From NCBI GenBank assembly GCA_016081115.2, contig CM071930.1:4073419-4137418 (forward strand): a DNA stretch of 64,000 nt, in the 5' to 3' direction. The notes under the pieces were generated by a model. That model saw only the letters and a program-made list of their open reading frames with translations. It did not search any database and had not been told where the DNA came from. Positions within the stretch are counted from its first letter, which is position 1; each line of letters opens with the position of its first letter. The position numbers and the translations under genes are program-made. The DNA is from Rehmannia glutinosa (Eukaryota > Streptophyta > Magnoliopsida > Lamiales > Orobanchaceae). Positions 21,593 through 31,473 of this stretch are shown piece after piece.

Positions 21593-23109
21593 TGTAAGTC
21601 CAAGCGGCTACGATAATCTAGAGGGGGGGTGAATAGATTATCTCCATCTTTTCGATTTCGCCCTCTTTTTCTAACCGAATGCTCAAACACAATAATAAAG
21701 GTGCGGAATGTAAACAACACACGTTGATTTATAGTAGTTCAACCCACCTAGGGCCTAATCTACTACCACCCCAGTATATCCGGGATGGATTTCAAAAAGA
21801 AAAAAGATTTTATTAATTTACCACAAATTAATACAACACCAACTTACAACAACCTTGAAGAGCACCACACTCTTCTTCAACACCACCTTTGAGATTACCA
21901 CAATCTCACTTGAAGATTACCACAATCTCCAACGGCACCTTGTGAAGATTACCACAATCTTCAACCTTGAAGAATACCAAATTCTTCAACACCTCAACAA
22001 GAAGATTACCACAATCTTCTTACACCTAACACCTAGATCACCCAAGTGTGTTCTTACCACAAGAACACTCACAAGGATATCTTGTGTTGAATGATTACCC
22101 AAATTCAAGATTACAACTCGATAATTGATAATACAATAGAGTGCAAGTGTAATCAAGAAAATCCTAGACCTCAAGAATGTGAAAGTGAATAGCTAGGCAA
22201 ATTACAACAAGAAATAAGACAATGTAAGAACAAGTGTATTCTTGAGTGTATCTTGTTGTGTTGTAGTTTTTCTCTCTCATTGTTGTGCTTCAAATCTTCC
22301 TCTATTTATAGGAGATGATTGATACTTGATAGGCTCCTCTTGGAATCTGATTTCTACAAAAAATTGCAATTAAAATCAAGATTATAGCTGTTAGAAATCA
22401 ATTCCACAATTTAAGGAAAAGTTGTCTTTGCACAACGGTTAGAATTTTTTGTCAAACAAAAGGCGGCGAGTCGTCGCGTGAAATAAGATTTGAAAAGAAC
22501 GCAACAAAATTACAACGGGAGACCGGTCGAGGGGGTGGTCGATCGGTCGTCGTGGGTGCGACCGGTCGCCCTACGTGGACCGGTCACCTGTTTGCTTTTT
22601 GAGGTTTCGCGAGTTACATTTTGAAATGTGTTCCCAGTGCAAGTCGCCTCTTTGGTCGAGCCGGTCGACCCCCTAAATGAAGTGTTGTCCGATTTTTGTC
22701 GAAAATAAACCTCAAGAAATACTCCAGAAAAATTCGTAAAAATATTTTAAACCGATCGGGAGTATTTAGGACAACATTAAAAATATAGTTATGATGAAAT
22801 AACACATTAATACAAAAAGTGTTGTCCGATATAAATTCCAATAAATACTCGAAAAATTCGTAAAAACATTTTAGACCAATCGGGAGTATTAGGACAACAT
22901 TTAGAAACATAGTTTCAATGAAAGAAACCATTGACATAAAATCATTAAAAGTGTTGTCCAATATTATCGAAAAACAAACTCGAGGAAATACTCCAGGAAA
23001 ACATTAAAACCATTTTAAATCATTTAGGAGTATTTGGACAACCTTTAAAAACATTGTTTTGGTATAAAAATAAAATCATCAAAATCATGATAAAACCAAT
23101 TATCAAACA
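21593..23109 (-). repeat. 5' LTR of the inner Copia
   Basis: About 1517 bp, TGTAAGTCC...TCAAACA on the plus strand. It has a TATA box at 22302-22311 on the minus strand, the hairpin array at 21812-22068, and three U3 units between about 22682 and 23045. Confidence 0.9.
21812..22068 (-). repeat. Hairpin array in the inner 5' LTR
   Basis: The first unit has arms ATTAATTT (21812-21832) and the last has arms GTGTTCTT (22048-22068). Between them lie GAAGATT, TGAGATT and GAAGAAT units as in the 3' LTR. This is the copy placed in the transcribed leader. Confidence 0.85.
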
Positions 23110-23197
23110 TGCTTATGATCAAGTCCCGATTTCAAGTTTTCACAACTATGAACGTCAACAATATTGGTCATTTTATCGGCGGTACTCAAGTTGAATT

Positions 23198-24160
23198 TTA
23201 ATAAATCATTTTTCCTGCAATTAATATCCTCAACAAAATCTTGTTTTCCTTATCAAGGATTCTAACCTTATCAAGTATGGTGGTGTGAGCAATTGAAAGT
23301 GATTCATAAGAGAAAAATAAATTATCTTTATCATTTTTCAAAACATGGAATTCCTTTTTCAAATTTTTGTATTTAACAAGCAAGCTTTGGAATTCATTTT
23401 GAAGATCATCAAAATCATTTTGCAAATCACTATAATCATTTTGTAATTCATTATCATAAGAAGTAGAAGGTTTAAAGCGTTCCTTGTTTTCTTCTTTCGA
23501 TGCCCATAAAACATTGTTCGACTTCTTCATCGTCGAAAGTTGTAAGAAGTTCATCCTATGTTATTGGATTTGTTGTTGTATTCATTTGAGAGGTAGATGC
23601 TTTTAAGTTGCTCCTTTCATTTGCATATACTTCATAGATAGCTTCTAATTTTCCCACGCATCGTGCCGATCGTATTCTCGAATATGACCGTATTTCGAAA
23701 AAGTAAGTGAACAATGAAGAATATTTAGAGCTTTACCATTTAAGGAGAGAATTTTCATTTCTTCATCATTGAGCTCCTTGAGGACTTTGGAGGTGAGTGG
23801 TCCGTCTTTTATCGGGATAGATTCTCCATTTATGACCGTGTTCCAAATATCAAACCCGCAACTTTGTAAATAGCATTCCATTCTTTCTTTCTAAAACGTA
23901 TAATTTTTGGAATCAAATAGTGGTGGCTTGTTGGTGCAGGAGCCGATGAAGGTAGACTTCATTCGTAGCCATTGATCGCTCCTCTTTACTCGCGACGTGG
24001 AGCGAGCTTGCCAACGAGTTGGGCTCGATACCACTTGTAAGTCCAAGCGGATACGATAATCTAGAGGGGGTGAATAGATTATCTCCATTTTCTCGATTAT
24101 GCCCTCGTTTTGAATCAAACAAGCCAATACAAGAATAAAGGTGCGAGAAGTAAATAACAC
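23198..24160 (-). pseudogene. Copia gag (N-terminal part) of the outer element
   Basis: 24160-23891 encodes PPLFDSKNYTF, and 23881-23645 encodes MECYLQSCGFDIWNTVINGE, the same gag signature as in the inner element. 23554-23198 gives the coiled-coil stretch LQNDFDDLQNEFQSLLVKYK. The rest of this gag (zinc knuckle) lies at 15162, on the other side of the inner insertion. Confidence 0.75.
24023..24033 (-). other. Primer-binding site of the outer Copia, one base lost
   Basis: The element strand reads TGGTATCGAGC, against TGGTATCAGAGC in the inner copy. Confidence 0.75.
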
Positions 24161-25345
24161 ACGTCGATTTATAGAAGTTCAACCCACCTAGGGTCTAATC
24201 TCTACCACCCCAAAGTATCTCCTGGGATGGATTTCAAAAAGAAAAAGATTTTATTAATTACCACAATTAGTACAACATCACCTTACAACACCTCTTTGGA
24301 GATTACCACAATCTCCTGAAGATTACCACAATCTTCAACGGCACCTTATGAAGATTACCACAATCTTCCGACTTGAAGAATACCAAATTCTTCAACACCT
24401 CAAAGAGCACCAAACTCTTCAACAAGAATATTACCACAATCTTCTTACACCTAACACCTAGATCACCTAAGTGTGTTCTTACCACAAGAACACTCACAAG
24501 AATATTTCGTATTGAATGATGACCACAAATTCAAGATTACAACTCGATAATGAATAATACAATTTTTAGTGCAAGTGTAATCAAGAAATAAAGTCTAGAT
24601 CTCAAGATGTGAAAGTGTAAGACCTTAGGCTATTACAACAAGAATATAGACAATGAAAGAACAAGTATTTGCTTTTAGTGTATCTTGTTGTGTTGTGTTA
24701 TGTTATATGCTCTCTTGTAGTGTTGCTTCAAATCTTCCTCTATTTATAGGAGATGATTTATCATGGATAGGCCTCTTGGGGATTGAAAATCTCAGAGAAA
24801 AATACAATTAAAATCAAGAATATAGCTATTAGAAACCAATCCCACAAATTAAAAAGAAGAACCGTCTGCATTGTCGGCGACTAAATTTCTTTGTCAAAAC
24901 GCGCTAGAGGCGACCGGTCGCGTAGAAATAAATGTTGAAAAGTAAAAACTCATTTTTACACATGGCGTCGATCGACGGGGGTCTAAGGTCGACCATGTGT
25001 TGGACCGGTCGACTACATGGAGTTCAATACTGAGGAAAAAACGAGAAACTCCAGGCATCAATCGACTGTGGTCGGTCGATCGACCTCTAGAAAAATTCTT
25101 TTGTCCGATTTTCTATTTCAAAACTCAACTTCAGGTATGGGTTGCCCTATAGGGCGACCAGGTCCAACCCGAGAGAAGTGTTGTCCAATTTTTATCGAAA
25201 ATAAACTTCAAGAAATACTCCAAAAATTTAGTAAAAATATTTTAGATAAAAAGGAGTATTTGGATAACATTTAGAAACATTGTTTTGGTGTAAAAATACT
25301 TTAAAACAAAATTATCAAAATCATGATAAAAATATTTATCAAACA
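24036..25345 (-). repeat. 5' LTR of the outer Copia
   Basis: About 1310 bp, TGTAAGTCC...TCAAACA on the plus strand, followed by GGGTC and LINE sequence. TATA box at 24740-24749 (minus strand). The hairpin array spans about 24252-24493. U3 palindromes include GCGACCGGTCGCG near 24910. Confidence 0.88.
24252..24493 (-). repeat. Hairpin array in the outer 5' LTR
   Basis: Arms ATTAATT, GGAGATT, GAAGATT and GAAGAAT, then GTGTTCTT at 24473-24493, mostly with ACCAC spacers. It is collinear with the other three LTRs. Confidence 0.8.
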
Positions 25346-25490
25346 GGGTCATACCATCCCATCCATGATCCTTGTTTGGATTGAGCTCAAGCAATGCTTT
25401 TTTGATTTCAATTTCCTCCACGTGGCTTGTAAGCACCCTATACATAGCCCGTGTGATTGAATGCGAGATCCTCCAAGATGGATCCATCAA
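25346..25490 (-). pseudogene. LINE RT linker, upstream side of the Copia insertion
   Basis: The minus strand encodes EIEIKKALLELNPNKDHGWD followed by GMT, a conserved plant LINE block just before RT (usual form KKALFDLNPNKAPGPDG). It stops exactly at the LTR. Confidence 0.8.
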
Positions 25491-25876
25491 ATCTTTGGTT
25501 GAGAAGATCTAAACAAATTCGTGTAATAATCGGACACATCGTTTTCAAACACGGAGAATTACACTGGAACCATCAACGTTAATCGGACCTCTCAATGCAA
25601 TTTTTCTTCCTCCTATGTATTATACAAACATGGAAGAATTTGAATTCTGTCACCCTCTTTAAGCCAATGGACCTTGGCTTTATGACTCCAATAAGCCTCT
25701 TCGTCCTTATAATCCTTAGCCAACACAAATCTAAGATCACCCCAACTTTTCCAGTCTCTGGAACCACCTTCACTCTTTAGCTCAGACAACCTAATTTTGC
25801 AGCCCTCAATAATTTTTGTAGGTGGATTTGGACCTTGCTCTAGTTAATAAGGAACAATCTACAATTAAGGATTCTC

Positions 25877-26700
25877 TTACAAGTGAAACATTGGTGTCCC
25901 CATAACAAGAATCTTCCAACTCTCCTCAATAGAATCTTTAATCCCCTCCCAACCAATCCACCTTTTATCTAAATAGAATCTTCTATTGCCTTTAGAACAA
26001 TCAGTGGAGGTCTCAAGACAAAGAAGATAATGGTCAGATGAATGCTTCTCCACATGCTTCACTTGGGCTTTTGGGAACTTGAGCAACTAATTCGGAGAAC
26101 CAAAAATCCTATCAAGTCTTTTCTCGACAGAATTCTCTCCTCCCTATTATTAGCCCACGTAAAGAATGCCCGATAAATGGAACAACTTCCATTTCTATAT
26201 AGCTAATAAAATTATTGAACTCTTGTAAGCTAGACTAATTTATAATCCTTCCCCCATTTATTCCTTTGCCTCGGTGAAGTCATTAAAGTCCCACCTAAAA
26301 ACCAAAGATTACCTCATTTATCTTTGGCATTGATAAGGAACTCTCATTGGATTTGTCTACACCTCTTATCAGTACTAGCATAGAGAAAAATTGCCCATTG
26401 CTTATTAACCCCCACTTCAAGTCCAACTTCCACACAAAAATCGAGAGTAAGAGTTGAAACATTATAATCCTCTCGACCAATAGACAAAAAGACCACCATT
26501 TTTACCCAACAGTCAATGCTTGTTTGCCATCTATTCCCATTCTCAATTTTCTAGAAGCCATTTGAATGAATTTTTTCCTTTTGTTTCGAAAATGAACACA
26601 ATCTCGGGGATGTCGAGTTTCAAAGCCTCCTTTAATCGGGATATTGTAGAGTAGCCTCCCAATCTTCTACAATTCCATACACATACATTCATTGATGGGA
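25877..26700 (-). pseudogene. LINE endonuclease (EEP/APE type)
   Basis: The minus strand starts near 26695 with MNVCVWNCRRLGG, then EIVFIFETKGK. These correspond to the WNCRGLG and LCETK motifs of LINE apurinic-like endonucleases. The remainder is in pieces: VGVNKQWAIFLYAS (26480-26295), then HSSDHYLLCLE and NRRFYLDKRWIG (26086-25877), the SDH-containing C-terminal end. Stops and frameshifts separate the blocks. Confidence 0.8.
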
Positions 26701-27000
26701 TTGGGCCCATTCAAGGCTTTCATCTTTTACTTCCCCCCACTCTTGACATTATCTTTATCACCCAGATCCAGTTGTCTTTTATGCCCACTACCACTCCCTC
26801 TCAGAACGACGTCACTATCCATGGGGATAGCAATATCTTTCAACACTCTCAAAATCCCACTACCCTCTTAGTGGTAGAAAGACTTTCCCCCTTGATTTCT
26901 AGGACATTTTGCACTTCTCTGAATGGCACACTTTTATCTTCCAATTGTACCATTAACTAGCACTTTTTGGGATCTTTGGTTTTTGGAAGAGGGTTCCACC

Positions 27001-27450
27001 TTTTATTAGGATGCATTTACGTAAGTCAAATTGCGCAAAGGTTAAAATCGTAACCTTAGGAACATTTATGGGGCACAAAAGTTAATTAGAGATGAGAAAA
27101 AGAGGAGAACGGTTATATAATCTCACCCCTAGGCTGGATTACTTATCATTTAGGCACATTTCTCAATCACGGCTTTTAACCCAAATCCAAACAAAGGAAG
27201 ACAACGGATAAAATGACTTTTCCCATATTTTCCAGATCCAAAAAAGTTTTCCAAAACGCAAAGGCTCTTTTATTTTTTTCGTGGGATTAGATAACTATTT
27301 ATGATAGGATATGATAATAGTATTCTCACGGATTAGATTTATTATGTTTGGGATTTGTGAATGAAGAAAATTATTTCTTAGGATTGTATACTATCCTATG
27401 TTTTTGAACCTTGATTACATCGGATAAAATTGTTAAATGTCCAAACAATT
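27001..27450. other. Intergenic DNA without recognised gene
   Basis: Nothing coding is seen. The phrase TTTATGATAGGATA near 27300 recurs near 28050, suggesting two relics of one unclassified element. Confidence 0.3.
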
Positions 27451-27740
27451 TAGGGGTGTAAATGAGGTGAGTCGAACCGAATATAATCTTGTTCAAGCTT
27501 GTTTGAATTTGTGTTTTAGCTTGGTTTGATTATTAATCAAATCGAGCTCGAACGAGCTTTAGTCGAGCCAAATACGAATCGAGCTCGAGTAGCCTGATGT
27601 TTTTATACATTTTATTTTCTTTACTGATCGAGTTGAGCTCGAGCCGAACTTTACATCTTATCAAACAAAAAGCTCAGGCAATTTTTAACGACCGATCTCG
27701 AATTGAGTATGGAGTATCTTAGTTCATTCTTCAGCCCTAC
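27451..27740. mobile_element. Short hAT-like MITE rich in GAGCTCGA
   Basis: It starts TAGGGGTGTAAATGAG, a common plant hAT-like terminus, and ends near 27738 with CAGCCCTA, a degraded complement. The interior has many GAGCTCGA/TCGAGCC words. No clear 8-bp duplication. About 290 bp, no ORF. Confidence 0.5.
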
Positions 27741-28329
27741 AAATAGCGCATTGAACCAGTTATTGAAATCTGGTCAACACACAAGTATCCAATGAATAGG
27801 GCACTTTAGGAGCAAAATTGATAAATCATTTCCAATTAAAAGGTATGATAATAATATTATCATGGGGGAGGCGGGATATATACAATATGAACCATTTTAA
27901 TTATTTGGTCATGAGCCTTTCATCAAGTCACGATTCGGTAACCCCTAAGCCAAACAAGGATTCTACGTGTTAACTTGCCTTATCCGGCGGAACAAATGTG
28001 CCCTAAGGACTCATTTGTTTTTTTGTGATGAGAATGGATAAATATTTATGATAGGATAGAAATTGCATTGTTCCATATAATATTGTGTTTGAGAAGTGTG
28101 ATTGGGATAATATTTTTTAAATTAAAAAAATCAATATATGCGTTTGGAAAAACTAATTGTTTGTGATGAATATATGAAAGATCTTTATTACCCTCTCAAT
28201 TTAAACATTCATTCTTCCCACCAAATGAGGGGTACACTAGTCATATTACTTCACAATTAAAGGGTAAAGTGGAGATTTTACAAGTGGTAATAACATGTGA
28301 TTTCATTCCATATGGTGATGGAGTATGCG
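27741..28329. other. Intergenic DNA without recognised gene
   Basis: AT-rich, with no exon or complete element that I can define. Confidence 0.3.
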
Positions 28330-29765
28330 TCGAGTGCTCTCAGACCGCAACCTCGACATGAGCTTCTGGTATGATTTATATCCTGTGGATAGGTTCTCAT
28401 TGAATGATTTGAACCACGATCCCGGCGAGCGGATCGTTCTCTATCTTATTATCTTTTTAACACCTTGATCTTTGGCTCGGGATCTTTGACCGGCCATGGC
28501 CTCAACAATACAAATATGCCGTTCGCGCGGATGATGAATTCTTAAAACGAGGTCGCGCCCGACTCGTGGATAGCATAATTAAACCAAGTGTGGGGTGTGA
28601 GTCCGACCATTGCTGCGATGAGTATTGCGTCGTCCGAGATGGGCTCCATCTCTCGGACTTGCTTATTAAATCGAGAAATATAACTTTTCAATGGCTCTCC
28701 GCTCTTGCTTGATATTGACAAGGGAGTCTTTGGGAGCGGCTCGAACTTTAGATGTCAAAAAGTGGGTTGTAAATGCGGGCATCAAATTGCCCCAAGACCG
28801 TATAGAACCTTGTGGTAGGGTCTGAAACCACCGGTGGGCTCGATCGCCCAAAGTCAGTGGAAACGCCCTGCACAAAATGGCATCACTAGGGTTGTATAGT
28901 TCCATCCACGCAAGATATTTGTGGACATGAGTCGTGGGGTCGATCTTTCCATTGTATAGACCTATTTGAGGAATCTTAAATTTATTTGGTAAAGGAGTTA
29001 TGAGAATACGAGGAAGCAAATGGTGACACGACACCGGGTTGGCTGTCGCGAGCTTGGTCAGTATTTGTCTTGAATATCATCGGGACTTTCTCCGGTTCGT
29101 CAGCGGCGGTGGAGACGTAATATTTCCGCCTCTCACTCATTTCTTGGGCTAGGATCTGAGCAAGTTGGCCCAAACATGCTCCCGATCATCAGGAAATCGG
29201 AGTCTGGAGTTGATCGACCGAGCTGGTCGAATCGGGTCAAGTCCCAGACGACATGCAAACACAGAATGGGCACGACGGGGGCACGAGAGTAATAGTAATG
29301 ATTCTGCTACCCGACTTTGCTCGCCGCGTCATCCGTGGTCGTCTTACGTTATGCCTTACGACGGGCATTCGTTATGTGAACTTGCTTCATGGTTTTCATT
29401 GTTTGGAGAGTCTTTGGGACATGTGGATTAATATTTAGTGATGGGTTGATTTGGTGAGTATTTACGGGTGGAGGAGGTTGTATTTGTGGGGGAGTACTTT
29501 CAATAGTTTGGGAAATAAGTTGGTTCATCTGTTGTTCGAATGCAGGGTTCGTAAACAACTGAGTGAAAGGTAACAAAACTGCGCTCCCTATTTCCGTTGG
29601 GGTACATTCTCGACCAGATTAGTGTTTTGCCTGTTTGGTTATTTTGCGGTGGGTCTTGATTCACACGCATTTCGAGTGGTTTGACTCATTTTCGCAAGAA
29701 AATAAAATTACCTTAGTTGGAATAACTTAGATAACTAGAAATTTAATTTGAACCAAAATGGGCCC
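28330..29765 (-). pseudogene. Gypsy-type gag remnant
   Basis: Minus strand. The N-terminal piece is 29576-29349 (NPAFEQQMNQLISQTIES). Next is 29173-28982, then the core at 29034-28666 with GDRAHRWFQTLPQGSIRSW and AFTTHFLTSK. This matches the Retrotrans_gag pattern (LxGxAxxWFxxLPxxSIxSWxxLxxxF). The frame is lost at about 28670, and homology-like text continues to about 28340. No pol follows, so the element is truncated at its 3' side. Confidence 0.8.
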
Positions 29766-29779
29766 TCCTTCAGCGCCAA
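29764..29779 (-). other. Probable primer-binding site of the Gypsy remnant
   Basis: The minus strand reads TTGGCGCTGAAGGAGGG two bases after the LTR end (CGTCAACA). TTGGCGC starts are typical for plant Gypsy elements. Confidence 0.6.
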
Positions 29780-29781
29780 TT

Positions 29782-30480
29782 TGTTGACGTACGTCTTGGA
29801 TCAACAAGCAAACTAAGCGAGTAATATGATATGAAAATGAAATGACACTCAAAAGATTTTGTAAACAGGACTAATTGCCTTTTTATATATAAAAGCGAGC
29901 ATGATTTTATCTGGTCGGTATCGTTTACAAATAAAGCTTTTACAAGTGCTTTTTCTTGATCCTCTCCATCCTTCTTAACAAGTGAAGCCCATTTTTACTC
30001 ATACAATTAGGGTGCTTTAATCATCATTGCCCCTAGTTATAGATTGGTTACAAGGGGTTATAGAGTGGCTACTGAGGGGCACATGTCCTCTTTCGGATAG
30101 GCTTTTAGCTGCATATTTGGCATCTTCTTGACTCATCTTTTTATCTTGTTGACAAGTGACATCTTGACTTGCTTAGAAAAATGGTTATCTTCGGGCCGTC
30201 CACCATTGGGACCTTAGGTCGGCATTCGCACTGCCTCGCGCCACATCACCCGGCTCGGTCTATGTCATCTTGGTGGTCCCATATTATTACAATTTGAAGA
30301 GCTATGTGGACCGATTATTTGCAAATTTCGACTCGGGTATCATTAGTCCATATTCTAAACATGGGTTTACCCATGATAACATGGCTTATCAACCCCAATA
30401 AGAGATAATATGACGTATATTTGATTTCTTTTAATGATTTGTGGGAATACGCGAACATTTTTAACTTAAGTTACCATAAC
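29782..30480 (-). repeat. Gypsy 5' LTR (solo end of the truncated element)
   Basis: In element sense it ends CAACA at 29782. The far end is placed near 30480 (TGTTATGGTAAC in element sense) and is uncertain because no second LTR is present for comparison. A TATA-like stretch (TATATATAAAAAGGC on the minus strand) lies near 29879-29893. Confidence 0.55.
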
Positions 30481-31019
30481 AAACAATTCAAAAAAATAAA
30501 AATAAAAAAATTTAAGAACAATTTTCTAATTAATATTCACGTGGGTGCATTTTCCAATATTTATGGGTCAATGTCATAAACTGAACAGTGAACTCCACCG
30601 GATTTATCGTCTCAAAACTTTCCAAAATCCGTGGTCAATTGTAAGGTAAAACTTTACATTTTTACTCGAATTTTTTTCAGTATGTTGCAATTATGATTCC
30701 ACCAGAGTTCGTCCTTTAATCTCTTACGTACACATCTTAGGTGTTTGTGTGTGTCTGCTTGTTGATTATCAAATTTTAGTTAATCTATGAAAATGAGAGT
30801 TTTTGCTGATCAATTTTAGTTTACTCTTTGTATTTGAAATCTTTTGGAAAATAGAGAACAGTTTTACACTGTAGAAGCGTAATTTTCAACCCAATGATTG
30901 TTAATTGATTTTGAGATACAAATTTTACATTATACTGAAGATAGCTTAAGTTATGAACAAGTCTTATTTAATTTGCACACCTTTATACTTCATTTTGGAA
31001 ATGTTTTCGTTGTTGCCAA
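30481..31019. other. Intergenic DNA upstream of the hydrolase gene
   Basis: AT-rich, with no exon recognised. Confidence 0.3.
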
Positions 31020-31240
31020 CATAAGGTTTAATTGCAAAATTGGTCCTGTAACTTCGAGTGGTGGTATTTTAGGATTTTGTAAATTTGTAATTTAGGGTTA
31101 TAATCTAAAAACTTCGGCACATTGAGGACAATTTTGGCGGAAAATTATAAAATTTGCTATATTATTGGCGTGGCTGATTAGGGATTTTCAATTTCCGGCG
31201 GGATTGCTGATTGTTAGCCATTGGGACACATATGTAATGC
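31020..31240. mobile_element. Half of an AAATTGGTCCTGTA-type MITE
   Basis: GCAAAATTGGTCCTGTAAC at the left, then TTGGGATTTT-like text. It aligns with one arm of the inverted-repeat MITE at 37966-38480. The complementary arm is missing. Confidence 0.5.
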
Positions 31241-31284
31241 ATATTCCAAATACAATAGATTTTACATTTACATGTATTTTTTTA

Positions 31285-31450
31285 TTGAGCAAGTCTTACG
31301 TGAGGTATGTCTCACGGATTTAAGTACATGAATCCATTTACAAATCAAAGCAAGTTAGATCCAAATTTACATGGATTAACTAACATCAGTCAATTTAGGA
31401 TCCGTCTCACGGATTTGGACCCGTGAGACCATCTCATATGATTTTTGCCT
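31285..31450. mobile_element. GTGAGAC-type MITE just upstream of the hydrolase start
   Basis: Terminal text CTTACGTGAGGTATGTCTCA and its counterpart GTGAGACCATCTCATATGA form an inverted repeat, with internal ATCCGTCTCACGGAT words. The same family lies at 45176-45330 and 49378-49540. It ends about 25 bp before the ATG, so it forms part of the promoter or 5' UTR. Confidence 0.6.
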
Positions 31451-31473
31451 TTTTTATTTAAATAAACCAGGAA

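Larger units (their letters stand above)
15184..23109 (-). mobile_element. Inner Copia LTR retrotransposon, nested in the outer one
   Basis: The 5' LTR is 21593-23109 and the 3' LTR 15184-16776, both beginning TG and ending CA in element sense. The primer-binding site (TGGTATCAGAGC, initiator Met tRNA type) is at 21579-21590 and the polypurine tract at 16777-16791. Internal length is about 4.8 kb: gag (20655-21570), zinc knuckle, Q/W/R-rich tail, then only short RT and RNase H fragments (18189-19730). Integrase and most of RT are missing, so it is also non-autonomous or a deletion derivative. It belongs to the same family as the outer element. Confidence 0.9.
9965..25345 (-). mobile_element. 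Outer Copia LTR retrotransposon (non-autonomous), interrupted by the inner Copia
   Basis: Its 5' LTR is 24036-25345 and its 3' LTR 9965-11284; element sense is the minus strand. The primer-binding site is at 24023-24033 and the polypurine tract at 11285-11297. Without the inner element the internal region is about 4.8 kb. It holds a decayed gag (23198-24160), a CCHC zinc knuckle (14920-15162), a Q/N-rich tail, and an extra ORF at about 12384-14121. No protease, integrase or RT is recognisable, so it probably depended on a relative for mobility. It sits in the LINE RT domain. Confidence 0.85.
7155..27000 (-). mobile_element. LINE (non-LTR retrotransposon), split by nested Copia insertions
   Basis: A minus-strand LINE in two pieces. 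The 3' part (7155-9964) holds the RT core, a zf-RVT region and an RNase H remnant, and ends in a T-run at about 7155-7176 that is the poly(A) tail on this strand. The 5' part (25346 to about 27000) holds the endonuclease and the linker into RT. The two parts are separated by the Copia element at 9965-25345, flanked by GTGTC (9960-9964) and GGGTC (25346-25350). When one copy of that 5-mer is removed, the RT frame runs straight across. Total LINE length is about 4.5 kb, so its 5' end is probably truncated. It has many stops and frameshifts and is dead. The right limit near 27000 is approximate. Confidence 0.85.

Noticed and set aside
28990..29440. Plus-strand frames of 61-88 codons
   Set aside because: Antisense of the Gypsy gag remnant.
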